A stretch of 64,000 bases of DNA from Porites lobata (GCA_942486035.1 CALNXK010000104.1:263501-327500), one strand, 5' to 3'; numbered from the stretch's first letter, positions 24,501 through 38,555 are shown. The notes: a model not told the origin generated them from the sequence alone. Program-made: numbers and translations.

Positions 24501-27500
24501 CATGATTTCGGTTCTCCACGTGAACCTCATTAGTTGCCGAGTTGGCTTTGTGCTTAGTTGCTTTTACAAGAAGAGCAACTTTAGTTGTTCTTTATCGTGG
24601 CAAGAACGGTACAGCCGTGAAATAGCATCGACTTGCCAAATCCAGTTGGCAAGACTCCAAAAACATCCTGGCCTTTCAGGATAGATTCGAAACACTTTAC
24701 TTGAAGTAGTTTAAAATTAAGCGATGGAAAGTCACCGTTACTCAGGGTCCTCAGGGAAAATCCGACCGGGCGAAGCACTGATAAGAACTCTGGTCTACCC
24801 GCCATCTCGGATGTTTTGTTTATCGTATGCGATCGTATGCTAATTTAGTACACCCACAAATTCTGGGTGTTTGGTGGTCATGTGACCGGTCGATGCCAGG
24901 GCCTTTTCCCGCCCCACCTCCAAAGCCCGGGAAAAGCGCCCTGGCGACGAGGTTGAGTTTTCCCATAACTTGGAAGGAAAGCGACAAAGCGAGCAAAGTA
25001 AGCGCCAGCGAAAATCCCGACGGGGGGTGAGAATGAGCCTCGCCTCATCCCATACTGTGGTGATACTCTCCTCCAGTTCGCATTTTTATCAAATACAATT
25101 ACGAGAAATATTAATTGTTAAAGTAGTATTTTGCTAACTGGCTGAAGAGTTAAGTCTGTAGTATAGGGCATTTTTTTCACTAGTCATGCTGTATTTTAAC
25201 GAGTTCGTTCGACGATCGGAGCCAAAATACAAAAGATTAGTAGAAATATTTCAGCCACCATAATGGTTAATTGTCCATAGGAGACCAATTATTCAACTTC
25301 GGCCACCAAATACGAATCGACCTTTCGCACACACCAAACCTGTGAAATCCCTCACCGAGACTGCATCTTTTATCTTTTTGAAACGGCTCTCCAGAGTGCA
25401 CGCTTGAATGTGATCGACATCGTAACGGAACTCGCACTGGAATGTGATTGTACAATTTTCATGTCCTGTCCACACGAATTCGGGTAACATAATACGCGGT
25501 TTCAAAAATGTCTGGATTCGTGTGGACCGGGTCTTAGATTTACTGCGATTTCTTGATATATAGATTTAGAAAGGGCTAAAAAGGCAGCTCTCGTTAATAT
25601 AGTTATAGAAAGTATAGTTTACTCAAACAAAAACATAAAACTCGTTTTGCGGCATTGTTGCGGACAAGTTGCACGTTTTTTTGTTAACCGTTTTACTTGT
25701 TGGCTTCACACTAGAGATTCAAGTATAGTGTAAGTGTATTTCAACCCTCCAAGTTGCGACCATTTTAGTCGCCATGGCGCCTAAAATTTTGGAACTGGCG
25801 ACTTGATTTGGAGAATAGTCGCCAAGATGGCGACCGTGAAGAATAGGTTCGTGTTGGCGTATAGAAACAGAAATGGTGATCACTTCTACTGAAATATGAA
25901 GAACATTTATTCTAGCTGATTTGAATTCTATTACTTTTTTACTTTTCCCTTGAAAAACATGCTAAATTGAAAACTTAAAAAAATCTCAGAGCTAAGCGTT
26001 TTGAAAATGAACATCAATGAAACTTGACTTGCATTCGTTCGCCAAATCGCCTTCAGTCTGTTGCCTTGCACGTGACATTTTAACTTTTGACACATGACAA
26101 ATGGCACGCTATCGAAGCGCCTTGCTTGTCGACAGTGACGATTTCTTCGATATCTTAGGAATGCTTGTCAAGCCAAGTTCGGTGGTTTTTTAACTGGACT
26201 ACATATTATAGATATTTTTGAATCAATACTGAAACAATCTAATAACATGAAGAGGGAAAGCTAAATTGGTGCAAATTCAAAACAGAACATTATGTGATAA
26301 CAGTAACATGTGAACCGTGCTGCGAGTTGAATCGCGGTTTTGTAAACAAAAGCGATAAATGTAAGCGAAACTAAACATCGCAAAACTGACAGCTTATGGT
26401 TGTTGCAAAAAATGGTTTTTTTAAAACACCTGTAGCGATGAAAAAGGAAAAAGAAAATTAATTTTATTATTTCGTAAGCGGCATTTTTGTTTGGGTTCCT
26501 TTCAATTGATTGGGAAAAACATTTTTTCCCAGTACAACTCGTTGCGAAATTTTCACAAGCGCGTTATCTCTATAAAGCAATGATTTGATTTAGAAAACTT
26601 GTTGATCTTCCTATACTCTCCTGCCTTTTTCAGGCTTTCGCGATGTCTAGCGATATTAAAAACGACCTTTTAAATCTCCAAAAATATTTGATAGTTGGAG
26701 AAACAAGTTCATCATCAACAAAAGTCGAAAAGAAATGCGAAACAAATATCAGAAAAAAAATAGGTCGCCTATCAAGTTGCGACTGGGAAATTTTGAACAG
26801 ATTAACAGAGCATGAGTTAAGTTCTGCTCTCATATACCAACTGGGGATTATACAGAAGGATTGAAGGTCCTAAAGACAACTGGAAATGGTAATTGTCTTT
26901 ACAATTCCGTTTCAGTATTGATTCAAGGAGATGAATCTGCAAACCTTATTCTCAGACTATCAGTAACTAATGCCTTGCACAATAAACGAGTAATTTATAG
27001 ACAGTGCTGCATTTTAAGTTAAACTTGCTAACTGCTTTTGTTAATGACAATTTTTATATGTTAATATATTAATATAATTTGGCGCCTAAAAATTTCCCCT
27101 GGCGACTAAACCCAAAGAGCTGATCGCCAAATGGCCACTGAACAAAAATTTTAACTTTGAGGGCTGTATTTGAAACCTACTTTGAGTGTGAAGGGCTAAA
27201 ATGTACCCACTTTACTTGGTGACCATGGAAACTTTCGTAGTTCAAAGAAGCCGAAGTTCTCCCTCAAGTCTGGTCTTCACTACACTCGAGAACACAATTG
27301 ACTAATAAGAAATGGAAGCCATGTGCACGATGTGCAAGACGTGCAGCGGTTCCAAGATTCTAATGAACGGAGAGATTACTTGGCTTCACATTAGAAGTTA
27401 ACTTAGTTTCAAGTGAGTACTTGATTCAATTGGTAGCCTTTACACTAGGCCGTCATGTAAGACGTATGAGCTTCTAAGTTTTACTTAACCTGAAAGATAC

Positions 27501-30500
27501 GTGTGTTAAGGCCTTAATAAAATCTCACGTTCTTTTACTTTGCATCTCATCAAAATTGGAAAGTTGAAACGATTCAAGAAAAGTTCAAGTGACCTGAAAA
27601 CCATCCTTAAAAGTGACCTAGCAAACTTGCGGTTTCTTAAGCTTTGAAAAAGGCGAAGCATGTCGATCAATCTTAATTATGCTGCTTGGGAAAATAGCCT
27701 CAAGTTAACCTGAAGTAAAAAAGAAACGGTTATGTGTGAAGCTTAATTTTACTTGAAGTATTTAAAATTTACTTGCATGTTTCGAAATATTTCTTAGCTT
27801 CTTTAAGCGCTAGTGTAAAGACCTGCCATTGACAGCTTTTGCTTCAAGCAATATACTTTGTCAATAAGTGTGAAGCCATGTTTTCAGTGTGTAGGTGGTG
27901 GATGAAGGTACGGACAGTCAGGTGATTACCAAGTTTATCGCCTTGATAGGTTACCATTTTTTCTGGCCCATGATGCTCCGCTGCGCGGCTTCGTGCGAGC
28001 GAGAGCGCTTCTATAACCAGGGGATGCGTAATTTAACCTGTCCCTTCTCGCAAGCGTGATGCAATGTTGTTGACAATTAGTTTGAATTAAACTGGTTCAC
28101 TTAGTAACTCGACTTTTGGGGGGTTTTCCTCTGCGCTTAGAGATTTTTTCTTTCGAACTTTTGCACACAAGGGCAAATGGCAGTGGAACAAGGAATTGAT
28201 AATTGTGAGGCTTATGATGGCTATTTAGCTTTTATGCAGAAGCCCCCACAAAATAAAACAAAAAAATGTAATGGTAATAAGCGAACACGAGTTTCGAAGA
28301 AGAGCAACTATCAAGAAAGAACTTATAATTTGCATTCGCTCGAAAAAATCATATAAACGTAACCCGTCTTTAGAGTCTACTATGTTGAGTATTTTCGTTT
28401 TTAAAATGAATTGGTAACGAAGTCTGTTTAGTTAATCTTCGGCAGGAATGTGTGATTGTTACACACAAATTGTAAACGAAGTTTATTACAATTTCAAACT
28501 GATTACATCAGCTACATTAGCACATGGTTTGTCCATGCTCCTCCTCAAGTTATGGACATACTCACGTCACCCACCACTCACACGCCTTACGCACTCTACA
28601 TTATGGACCTTATGTATCCCTACTGGGATCGAATTTTAACTCTAATTCCTAATGTGTAGATTTAGCCAGGGCTAAAAGCGAAGCTCTGGTTAATAATACG
28701 TGTCAACAAAAAAAATAAAATCGTGTAATGCTAAACGAGGACGACAATGAAAATGGCTTCAAGATAGATACATAGATAGATAGAAACTTTATTAAAGTGT
28801 CAAAAGCCGTCTAGCCAGGGAAAAAAGAATCCCTTACTAATTTGGGGACACCAATTAGGGGAGAATATACAGACTTAAAACTATATACAGTACTAGGTAA
28901 AATATCTATAGTTATCTAATTACGAGATTTATAGTAAAAACATAGAGAAGTCAAAATGAACAAAGGCTACAGCCTGCGCAGCCATCATCTAAAAGTTCAC
29001 TTATATTGAGTTGGGGTATCTTGCTTTTAAACGAAATTAGGGTTGTGACGTCCCTAATACTCTTGGGTAGTTTTGTCCATAGCCTAGGCCCTAGATATCT
29101 AATAGAGTGCTTGCCGTAGGTGACTGTCTCATACCTAGGTATAGAGAAATCTACTTGCCTCAGATTGTAATTACTATATTTGGTTCTTTAAAGATGTTAC
29201 TTATATATGCAGGGCACAGTTTATGCTTTACTTTATACATAAGGATGTACAGATCCTGTAAGCGACTATTTAGCAGTTTTAGCAAGACTAATAGATCTAA
29301 TGAGCCAAAAAACAAATTGCACGCGCAGCACACTTTTTCTTCTAATTAGCAAAAAACAAATTTGCACGGGCAGCACGCTTTTTTGTCTTTCCCTTGCCGT
29401 TGTTTTGCACGACTACAACGCTCTTTTGTACGACTAAAACGTCAAACTTCCTAGTTACACATTATTTTTATAGAGGAATTGGCGTATGTGCTTACCCAAT
29501 AATTTGTTTTCTGTGTTCACGTTCGCTTTTATTTTTCACTACCACTCATCTTCACCTTGCTGGCCGCTAGCATTTCTCATTTTCTCACTGCCGCTTTGAA
29601 TTTTCATGTTTTTCTTCCTGCGAAATTCGTCTCCTTTCTTTTCAATAACTCGCTAGAGCTCTTTCTCTGTTATCCACGTTAGCGTAAACATAAAGAATAG
29701 CGCCGAAAAAGACACGACTTTGTTGTTATTTTTTGTTTCTAAAAGTCCCGGCGGCCATGTGATTTCCTTCCAAATAAAACCAGAGGTAACCCAGGCTCTG
29801 TGATAGTACCACAGTACGGTTCCAGTAAAATTATAGTGTCTGTATGGGGTAAAAATACGATCTTAAAATTTCTAGGAAATCAGTACTAAATAGAGATCAA
29901 TGAATCTTACTCTGCAGTTAATTGTTGTTGTCCTTATTGCTCCAACGAAGCTTCGTGATAATTTGCAGTAATTTGTTCAAATTCACTCTATATACAATAA
30001 CAATATACAAGGCAGGAGACACGAGATGCCATTTTCGCTGACATGCTCTCATTCGACACAACTTTTTCCACGAAATTCGAACTCATAATAATAATAATAA
30101 TAATAATAACGGAAAATAACGGAAAATAAACATGCCAGGATCGTAGAAATAGGATAGCAGCAGATCTAGAAACCAATGAAGCTTTCCCACATAGAGAAAC
30201 GAATCCCACAGACTTTGACAAACTCGAAGGATATGATCAAAACAGACCGAGAATATGCTCGCCGAAGCAGCCGGGCAGATCAACGCGCGGCCAAGAAAAT
30301 GAGGCCTAGGCACTGTACAAAAAACTCCATCCCTTTCGCAGTGAGCCTCCGCTTGCGTACCCCGTTCAGAGAAGTCATTCCCGGCTAAACTTTCAAATGA
30401 AACCAGTTTTAAGATGGACAGTATTTTGATTTGCACCCGTTTGTTGGTAAATCAAAATGCACCTTGTTAGCGCTCAACAACTTGCAGAGGGATTCAACTC

Positions 30501-31455
30501 CGCGATACACTCACTTTCCGTAAATAAAGCAAATCCTGAGAAGATATGAACAACCACATGAATTTTCTGAATTTCCATGGCACATATTAAGGCATATTTT
30601 CCTACTATAAGACCATAAAACATTAAAAAAGACAGCAAAATCGATCCTTCTCTCCACCGACGACGGATCATTCACGAAAACAACCATGCGAGGAATAAGC
30701 TCTTTTAACTTCCGGCGTTTCCGACAGCCAATCAGATCTTGTGGCATTGTTCTAACAGCCAATCAGCGTTACGGCCAAAATCTGGCCGTAACGAGCACAA
30801 ACTTGTAATAGTTTGTATCAGGCCCAATTTCAGCGGTAGCCGTTAGAGAGAATGTATGAGAACCGCTCAAATTGGGCCTGATCTCAGGTTAGGTTCGCTC
30901 TATTACTACTATTATTACTACTTATTAATACTATTCTGTTGTCTGGGCTACTTGCCTTCGTCGCTTCCTCATTGACCAGCTTGAAGCTATCCAGAAGAGG
31001 GCCCTGCGAATCGTATACCCTGACCTCCACTATCAACAGGCTCTTGCACAAGCCAACATTACCAGTTTAGAGGATAGACGCGCCCACCTGTGTCTTAAAG
31101 TGTGGCACAATATCAAAAATAACCCGGATGGCCAGCTGCACCGCCTTCTCCCTCCCGTGCGATCCGAATGCCACTCTTACCATCTTAGGAACAGTAGCAG
31201 TTCTAGCCGCTTCCAGTATAGAACAAAACGCTTGGGTTCTAGTTTTTTCCCAGCAATGGCAAAAATTAACTAATCTTACGAGTCTTGTTATCTCTAGTAT
31301 TGTCTTTTATCTATATCTGAATTGTAAATAACTTATAAATAGCCTGTAATCCCAGTCCCTCTGAAACAAATGTAATTTTATTTTTAGTTGTAACTTATGT
31401 AAGCACATTGCAATTCATAGTTTTTATGCCACCATGTGTATTTTAATAAACCATC

Positions 31456-31493
<38 letters not shown>

Positions 31494-34400
31494 GAGTTCG
31501 AATTTCGTGGAAAAAGTTGTGTCGAATGAGAGCATGTCAGCGAAAATGGCATCTCGTGTCTCCTACCTTGTATATTATTATTGTATATAGAGTGAATTTG
31601 AACAAATTAGTGCAAATTATCACGAAGCTTCGTTGGAGCAATAAGGGCAACAACAATTAACTGCAGAGTAAGTTTCGGTCAGGGCTAAAATCAGAGTGCG
31701 CGGATATTTTTTCATCAGAGCCTGATCTCTGGTTGTTACGCCATACTGACGAGCCCCAAAGAGGGCGAAACAGCTGTCTATGCCTACAATTCCGCTCTGT
31801 TTTGAGTTCTTTCGGTGTCGTGTTGATGTCTTGCAGAGTTAATTTTCACGTGGTACGATCAGCATTGCAGTATTCTGCTTGCAGAATTTAATATGTCTAC
31901 ATTTTTATTTTTGCTGATCAGGTCTTTATAGATCCCACGTTCTTCGGCATATTCGTTTGCGGTCCTGTGCAGTCCCTTGGGGTTAATGTTTGTAAGTTTC
32001 ATTGATCTTTATTTAGTATTTCCTAGAAATGTTAGGATCGTATTCTTACCCCATACAAACACTGTATATTTACTAGATCTGTACTGTGGTACTATCACAG
32101 AGCCTCGGTTACCTGTGATAAAACCTTGACTTGCATTTGGGTTGCCATACCTGTTGATTGAGTTATTTTACATTGGTATGCCTGTGGTAAGGACGGACGG
32201 TCGCTCGCTCGCTCGGTGTACGGTCACGTGATTACCAAATTTTCTCGGATAGGTAGATTACTACATTTCCGAGACCTCTAACTCGATAAAATTTATTTGT
32301 TTTACGTCCCATCTTCGTTTAGAGGATATTCTTTTCTGATTCGGCAGCCCACCGATACCGCCCCAAATTAGACTGTTCACAGTCCCCTATTTTTTCGTGA
32401 GATCGAGGAGATATAGCGCGTCTTACCGTTAATGACGGCCATCTTGATTTTCAAATGTACCGAGGGAGCCGGCGTCGGGGATTATAGCTGTAGGGGGAGG
32501 GGGCGAGAAAAATAGAGGGACTGTAATAACATCACTGCAGCTTGCGTTCACGGAGCGCGTTGTACCAGCAACGCAGGCGTTTCATTGGTAATTAGACAAT
32601 AGATCTTAATTTGCGTTGACAACCGGTTTAGTTTTAAGTTGCCGACACTGACAAGTCGTTGACAAGTCGTCGTTTCTATAAAACGCACGCTTTCAAACCA
32701 TAAGGTACATCTCTCGCAAACAGACGAACGACTTTTGGTATTTTGCGGATAAATCACGTAAGCCAACATGCTTTTGAAACAGCCCGACCGGGGGAATGTT
32801 GTAACACAGTTTCTGCCAGACGAATTTAAATTTAACGCTACGCCGACGCAAAAAAGACGACCTGTCAGAAATGCCTGGCTTTTTATCGGGCGGTTTAACC
32901 GTTTTAGTCTGTGGTGAAGCGAGCATGCTAAGCGATTCGATTAGGTAAATGTTTCTCTTGTGCTTCTTTGGCGATTTTATTTGGAGGAATCGCCTAAAAA
33001 CATTATAAAATCACTGTTTCGAAAGGAGATATTTGTAAACACGCGTAATCGACGCTAAATGTTTCTGGCATGTTTTTCAGCGCCAGCGGAGTTTCTTAAT
33101 TAATGAATGGTAAAAGGCGTGAAATTCCTGTCACGCCTCCTGAACGCGAGCTGCAGTGATGTTATTACAGTCCCTCTATTTTTCTCGCTTCCTCCCAAAC
33201 AGCTCCCCCACCCCCTAAGTAGTTTTGACACTCATGCAAGGTGGCAGCCCGTAACGCAAAGTGCTCGATCTCGACGATCTTACGGAGAAATAGAGGACTG
33301 TGAACAGTCTAGCCCCAAATGCGCAATTAATTTTTTCTATTTATTGATTTATGACTTTTCACAGGTGCATCTGTTTATCGAGTTGGATTGGAAAAGGCCT
33401 TTGATCTGTTGAAAGCTTCTGCTGTTGGTGAATTTGACAAAACTAAGAGGAGAATCATTTTATTTCTCACGGCTAGTAATCCAAAGGATAATAGAAGTCT
33501 GATCTTCAAAACGATAAGAGACAGGAACTTGGAGCTTAACAACTCAGTCATAATTTTTACGTTTGGAATTGGCACGCCTAACACTGAAATCCTTACAGAC
33601 ATTGCCAATCAAAATACATCAAAGTATGGCTATCCGCGAAATGTGTCTGTTGGAGATATAACGGTAAAGTACATGTAGACCAGCTATTTACATTTCAGAT
33701 TTGCAAAGGTAATTCGCTTCCGGAGGTACTGAGCTTCTTTGCCAAATCGCAGACGCAGTGTGTATAATATAACGACGTTTTGGGGTTTTAACGCAGCGGC
33801 TACGAAATTTTGAGAAAACCTACAGCCATTGCTCAGCATTCGCCACATAAGAAACGAGAACAAAACCAGACCGATTTAATTGTGCATAGATTTGTGGGAT
33901 TGCTACTAGGAACAGGGAAAAAATAGGCCATTTCTAAGTTCCCCCGGGCCTCTGTATCAAAACGAGGTTAAGTGCTCAGCCTTTGATATGGAAATTATTT
34001 TTCATTCTCATGCAAGGTTGTGCACTTGGCCTCATTTTGAAAGTGAGGGTTTTTGGAACTCGGAAGTGGCCTATTGGCTTATCGCGTCCTTATTAACAAT
34101 CCCAGAAACAATTGCGGGCTCCTTTTTGCTCAAGTTTCCTTCTCATTTCTAAAGTGGCAAATAAACATGCATGAACAGCTCCTTTTTTTTTTTTTTCAAA
34201 AAATCACTTTCTGCCATGGGGCGACAGAAACCCGTCGTCATAAGCCTAGCGTCTTATCTAGAAGGTAAGGGGTTTCTCGTCAAGGTTTGAAGGCGGTAAA
34301 GCGCTCAAAAGCATAGTTTATTTTTACACTTGTCACGTTCCTGATTGTGCGTCTTAAGATGGTTCGGTTGAATATATAGCTATACTTTTGATTTCAGTTA

Positions 34401-36170
34401 AGCTTTCCTGAAAGAGTTGTCTAATATTTAATTAGTTGTTGTTGTAGTGTGAAAGATTTTAAATCTATAAGGGCCTGTTTTCATGGAGGTGAGGGACCCC
34501 AGGAAGGTGAGGTAACACGCTTTGGTGGGGTAACCCGCCTGTCATGTAATCTCTCATTTTATTTTGATCACGTTTACATGATAGGTCGGGTGACCCGCCA
34601 CACGTTACCTCACCTACCTGGGGTCCCCCTCCTCCATGTAAACAGGCCCTTAGTCAAAGCTTTTTCTCCTCTTTTCCCTATTAGCGTGGACAGTACGTAT
34701 ACACAGCAGTCACGGAAGATATTAACTTGCTGCGAACTAAGATGGTATCGTACTATAACTTTCTTCCTCGAGCGCGGCTGGATCAACCAATAGTGTCTGT
34801 GCCGTATATTGATGCATTTGGAACAGGTATTGTTTGTCTCTTAACTCCCCTCTCCCCCTCCCACCCCCTCCTCACCCCCTACCACCACAACGTTAAGAAG
34901 CTAATATTAATAGGATAAAAGATACTTCTTAGTTTGACTTAAAATGTAAGTTTTTATGTCAAATTTATAGTTTCACATATTGCAATACAAAATTGCGGTA
35001 GCAACGTTTCTAAGATGGCCTCTTCGAGGTTTAAGCATGTTTCGGAGGACCATATGACGTCATTGCGAAATTCAAGACCCGCGAATCAAATCCTCGCAGA
35101 ATTTAAACACGCGAAGTTTTATATCCATTCAGAAAATCCAAATCACAAAATTTAAAGAGGATTAACATGTAATAACAAAAACACAAGGATATGGTAATCG
35201 ATAAATACAAAGCGATAACTTAGTTTACAGCTGGTAGATTCCATTTTATATCTTTTTTTTTTGCTTAAAGTAACGGTAGTAGATTTCACGTATGGAGTAT
35301 AGACTATAACTATTAAATTCATCTTTTAGGCTATTAAAATAGCTAGATTCCATCGTACAAATCCCTCAGAATATTATTCACGCAGTTATCAAAATATAAT
35401 TGCAATTACCGTGTAATTGGTTCCTCGTAGTTCTCATTAACAAGTTTCTTGTAACGTTCCAACACTAAAACGTTTTTCAGGTCGAGTCTAGTTCGAAGCA
35501 AACATAGTCAATAATGTGAAATAGTTATGAATCCTGTCAGAGTCCTCTGTTATATGTTTCTGTAGGAGAGAATAATGGGGCATTATTCTCTCTTGGTTTT
35601 GTTAGCTTATTTTAACTTGACTGGTGCACAACTTTCAATTGGTTTCATTTTTCCTTCTATTGAAGGATATACACAAGATGAAATAGACCATCTCTTTAAT
35701 TCAATTGTGAAACCCTAAGTTATTATACGGTCTTTCAGTTTATGCTGCAAGTGTTTCCGAACTTACTGTTATACAAAGGTTTTTAAAAAGATGCTATAAG
35801 AGGCGTTATACGTCGGTTAATTACAACATATATGAACTTCTGGAGAAACGCGACAGACGCCTTTTTTGTAGCCTCAAACGCGATGACCATCCATTAAAAA
35901 GCTTGCTCCCAAGGTACAAAGACTGTATTGTAAACCTTCGTAGGAAATCCATTGTCAGGCCCAGCATTAACACTGAACGTTTCAAAGATAGCTTTTTTAA
36001 TAGATTGATTTTTAAATATAATCTAGCTGTGTAAATACCCCATATCTATTTTTAATCAATTTAATCTTTTTTTTTATTCATCTTGATCATTGTAATTTTT
36101 TTTTCCGTCAATATATATTTTTACTGTAACATCAGATATGTAATTTTATCGGATGCTTTTTAATAAAGAC

Positions 36171-36205
<35 letters not shown>

Positions 36206-38512
36206 AGACGTTATTATTATTGACAAATAGAAACGTTGCACTAATTTATTCAGTTACAACAAAATAAGTTACAAATATGAACAAAAAACAAACGATTGTG
36301 CACCGTCAGCAAGTTGCATGAAGGTACTTGAATCTCAAAATTTGATGCCCTTTTTTCATATTTCCCCATTCAAGAAAACGCGAAGATATAAAAACCAACA
36401 AAATAAAGTGTCACCAAAATGGTGAAGTTAAGTACCTGTGAAATTAACTGTACCGATAAGGTACTTGGTGACGGAAAACAGGTAATATTGTGTCGTCGAG
36501 GAATGAAAGAGCTCGAGGAAAATTTTTCTCTCGTCAGGTCTTTTGATGTCGATCACTCTTCCATGCTACGATGAAACAGGAAACTTCATTGGCGTAGCAG
36601 GGACGGATATCAACCTGGAGGACCTTCTTTCTGAAATCACATTCTTCAATCAGGACCAGACAACCTACGCTTTCATGATCGCTAAAACGGGAAGGACCTT
36701 AATTCACCCTCTTCTTCCAGCACCTTCTGGAGCGTATGAAGACCCTTTTTTCATAGACATTAGGACCTTGGAAACTGATTCGAAGTTCCTTGAAGTGTTT
36801 GCTTCTATGACAAGGTATGTATGCATGTGCATTCGTTGTAGCTAGTTGCTCTTATGGCTCTTTTATTTTGCGTGTTTGTGTCAGTGGCCTCAACCCATGA
36901 ACAAGAGAATGCTAGCTATATAGGTGAGCTGGGAAAGACGTGGGTGTTGTTTCGTGACGTCAGGGACGTACTTATGTGTGTAAATCTGTATAAATTTCTA
37001 GGTGTGAAAACGACGTTCTTTGCTCTGAGTGCCATAACAATGGGATTAAAGGAACTCTACTCCTCATTTTCCTGCCTAGCCTGGAGATTAGGGTGGGGTG
37101 GGCTGACGCTTATGCTTTTAGAACGTGAATGAAGGTGAAATGGTGACGATCTTTGCTAGTTTGCTTTACACCTTTTTTGACTTTGGTGACTTTTCTGTTT
37201 TAAACAAACAGAGGTGAATCTGGATCAACAACTTTCGTAGCCACACGGTATTTATCTCGAGGAGGTGACATCGAAGACGGAGGACTGGTAAAGCAGCTTA
37301 ATTCATCTTATTTTTGGTCTCCAGTGGAAAAGACGGATTTTTCCATTGGTGTGGTTATACCTGTTACCCATGAAAACGAGGTGTTAAACACTTTAAAAAT
37401 TCCCAAAGGTAAGGATGGTTTCAGTTTAACAAGTTTAAGTCATCATCGTCCTTCAATTCCCTTCTTGTCCCCTAAGGAGAGGCCAGATGTCAGTTAATCG
37501 CTAGTTGTGATGGGGTGGTGGTTTTTTTTTTCTTTTTTTTTGGGGGGGGACGCTTGGTGCTAATGGTTCATTGTCATAAACGTGTTTTTGCCTCCATTGA
37601 TTTAGGGTATTCTTTCAAGTATCATCGAATAGACTTGGATCCACCTCAACATCCTTGCTTGCATTTTGGAAAGACTGTAACTAGCAGTGAGTATAATTAA
37701 AGTACTTTTATATAGCTTGTAAGTAGGGAGTTTGAATCAATATTTCCTTTATGCCTTGTATCTTATTTGATCCGTGAGCACCCTGCGGGCAGAGCCTCCT
37801 TTTGTCTTCTTGAGCGAGGAGGAGAAAATGAGGCTCTGCCTGAATCGCGTGAAGCCTTTAATTGAAGCAGCCGTAGCCTGAATTTCTGGGCCACTCAGTC
37901 TTGATTTTCGCTCGTCAAATCGGTTTTTGGGTGCGAGCATTCGTTTAAGAACAAAATCGACTGTTTTAACTGAGCCCACTGTATCAAGCGGACGGCTATT
38001 AGGCCTGGGTTTGAAACTGTATCCCAGCAACGAGCAACACATGATCAATAAAGATTAAAGCAGACTCTCTCTCGAGTTCGCCAAAATCGAGCAAGAGAGC
38101 TAAGGAACATGAAAGGAAGGCTCTGCTGGAAGAGTGATGCGTTAGCTAACGCGTCGTTGGATCATGAATTTATGTAGCTTAAATGTCTGTCTTTTTTATA
38201 AATTAGAGGCTATGATCATAGGAATGATAGAAAAAATGGTGATCCGATCTTTATTTATTAGCATTGATAGTTAAAAAGTACATTATCATTATCATTTTTA
38301 TCATTTTATTTATCATTGCTACTGGAGAGATTTAGAAACGACGAGCGGCAATCGTTAAGTTATACGTCACCATCATCTCCTTTTACATTTTATCTGCACA
38401 AAAAGAAGTATTTTCAGCTCAGTTTCATCCATAAGAAGTATTTTAATCTGCTCATTTCCTAGGTTGTGAAATTGTCACCCTTTGCGCTATCAAAACATCC
38501 GAGGATGATGAT

Positions 38513-38555
<43 letters not shown>

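Larger units (their letters stand above)
31460..32130 (-). repeat. retroposon copy B with (TTA)n tail, interrupted by a hammerhead-bearing insertion
   Basis: This is the reverse complement of copy A at 29770-30110. Its tail is the TTA tract at 31460-31490. Comparison with copy A shows a clean 315-bp insertion (31677-31991) plus one extra copy of GTAAGTTTC. Copies A and B converge on each other and could form a long RNA duplex in CACHD1 intron 3. Confidence 0.6.
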
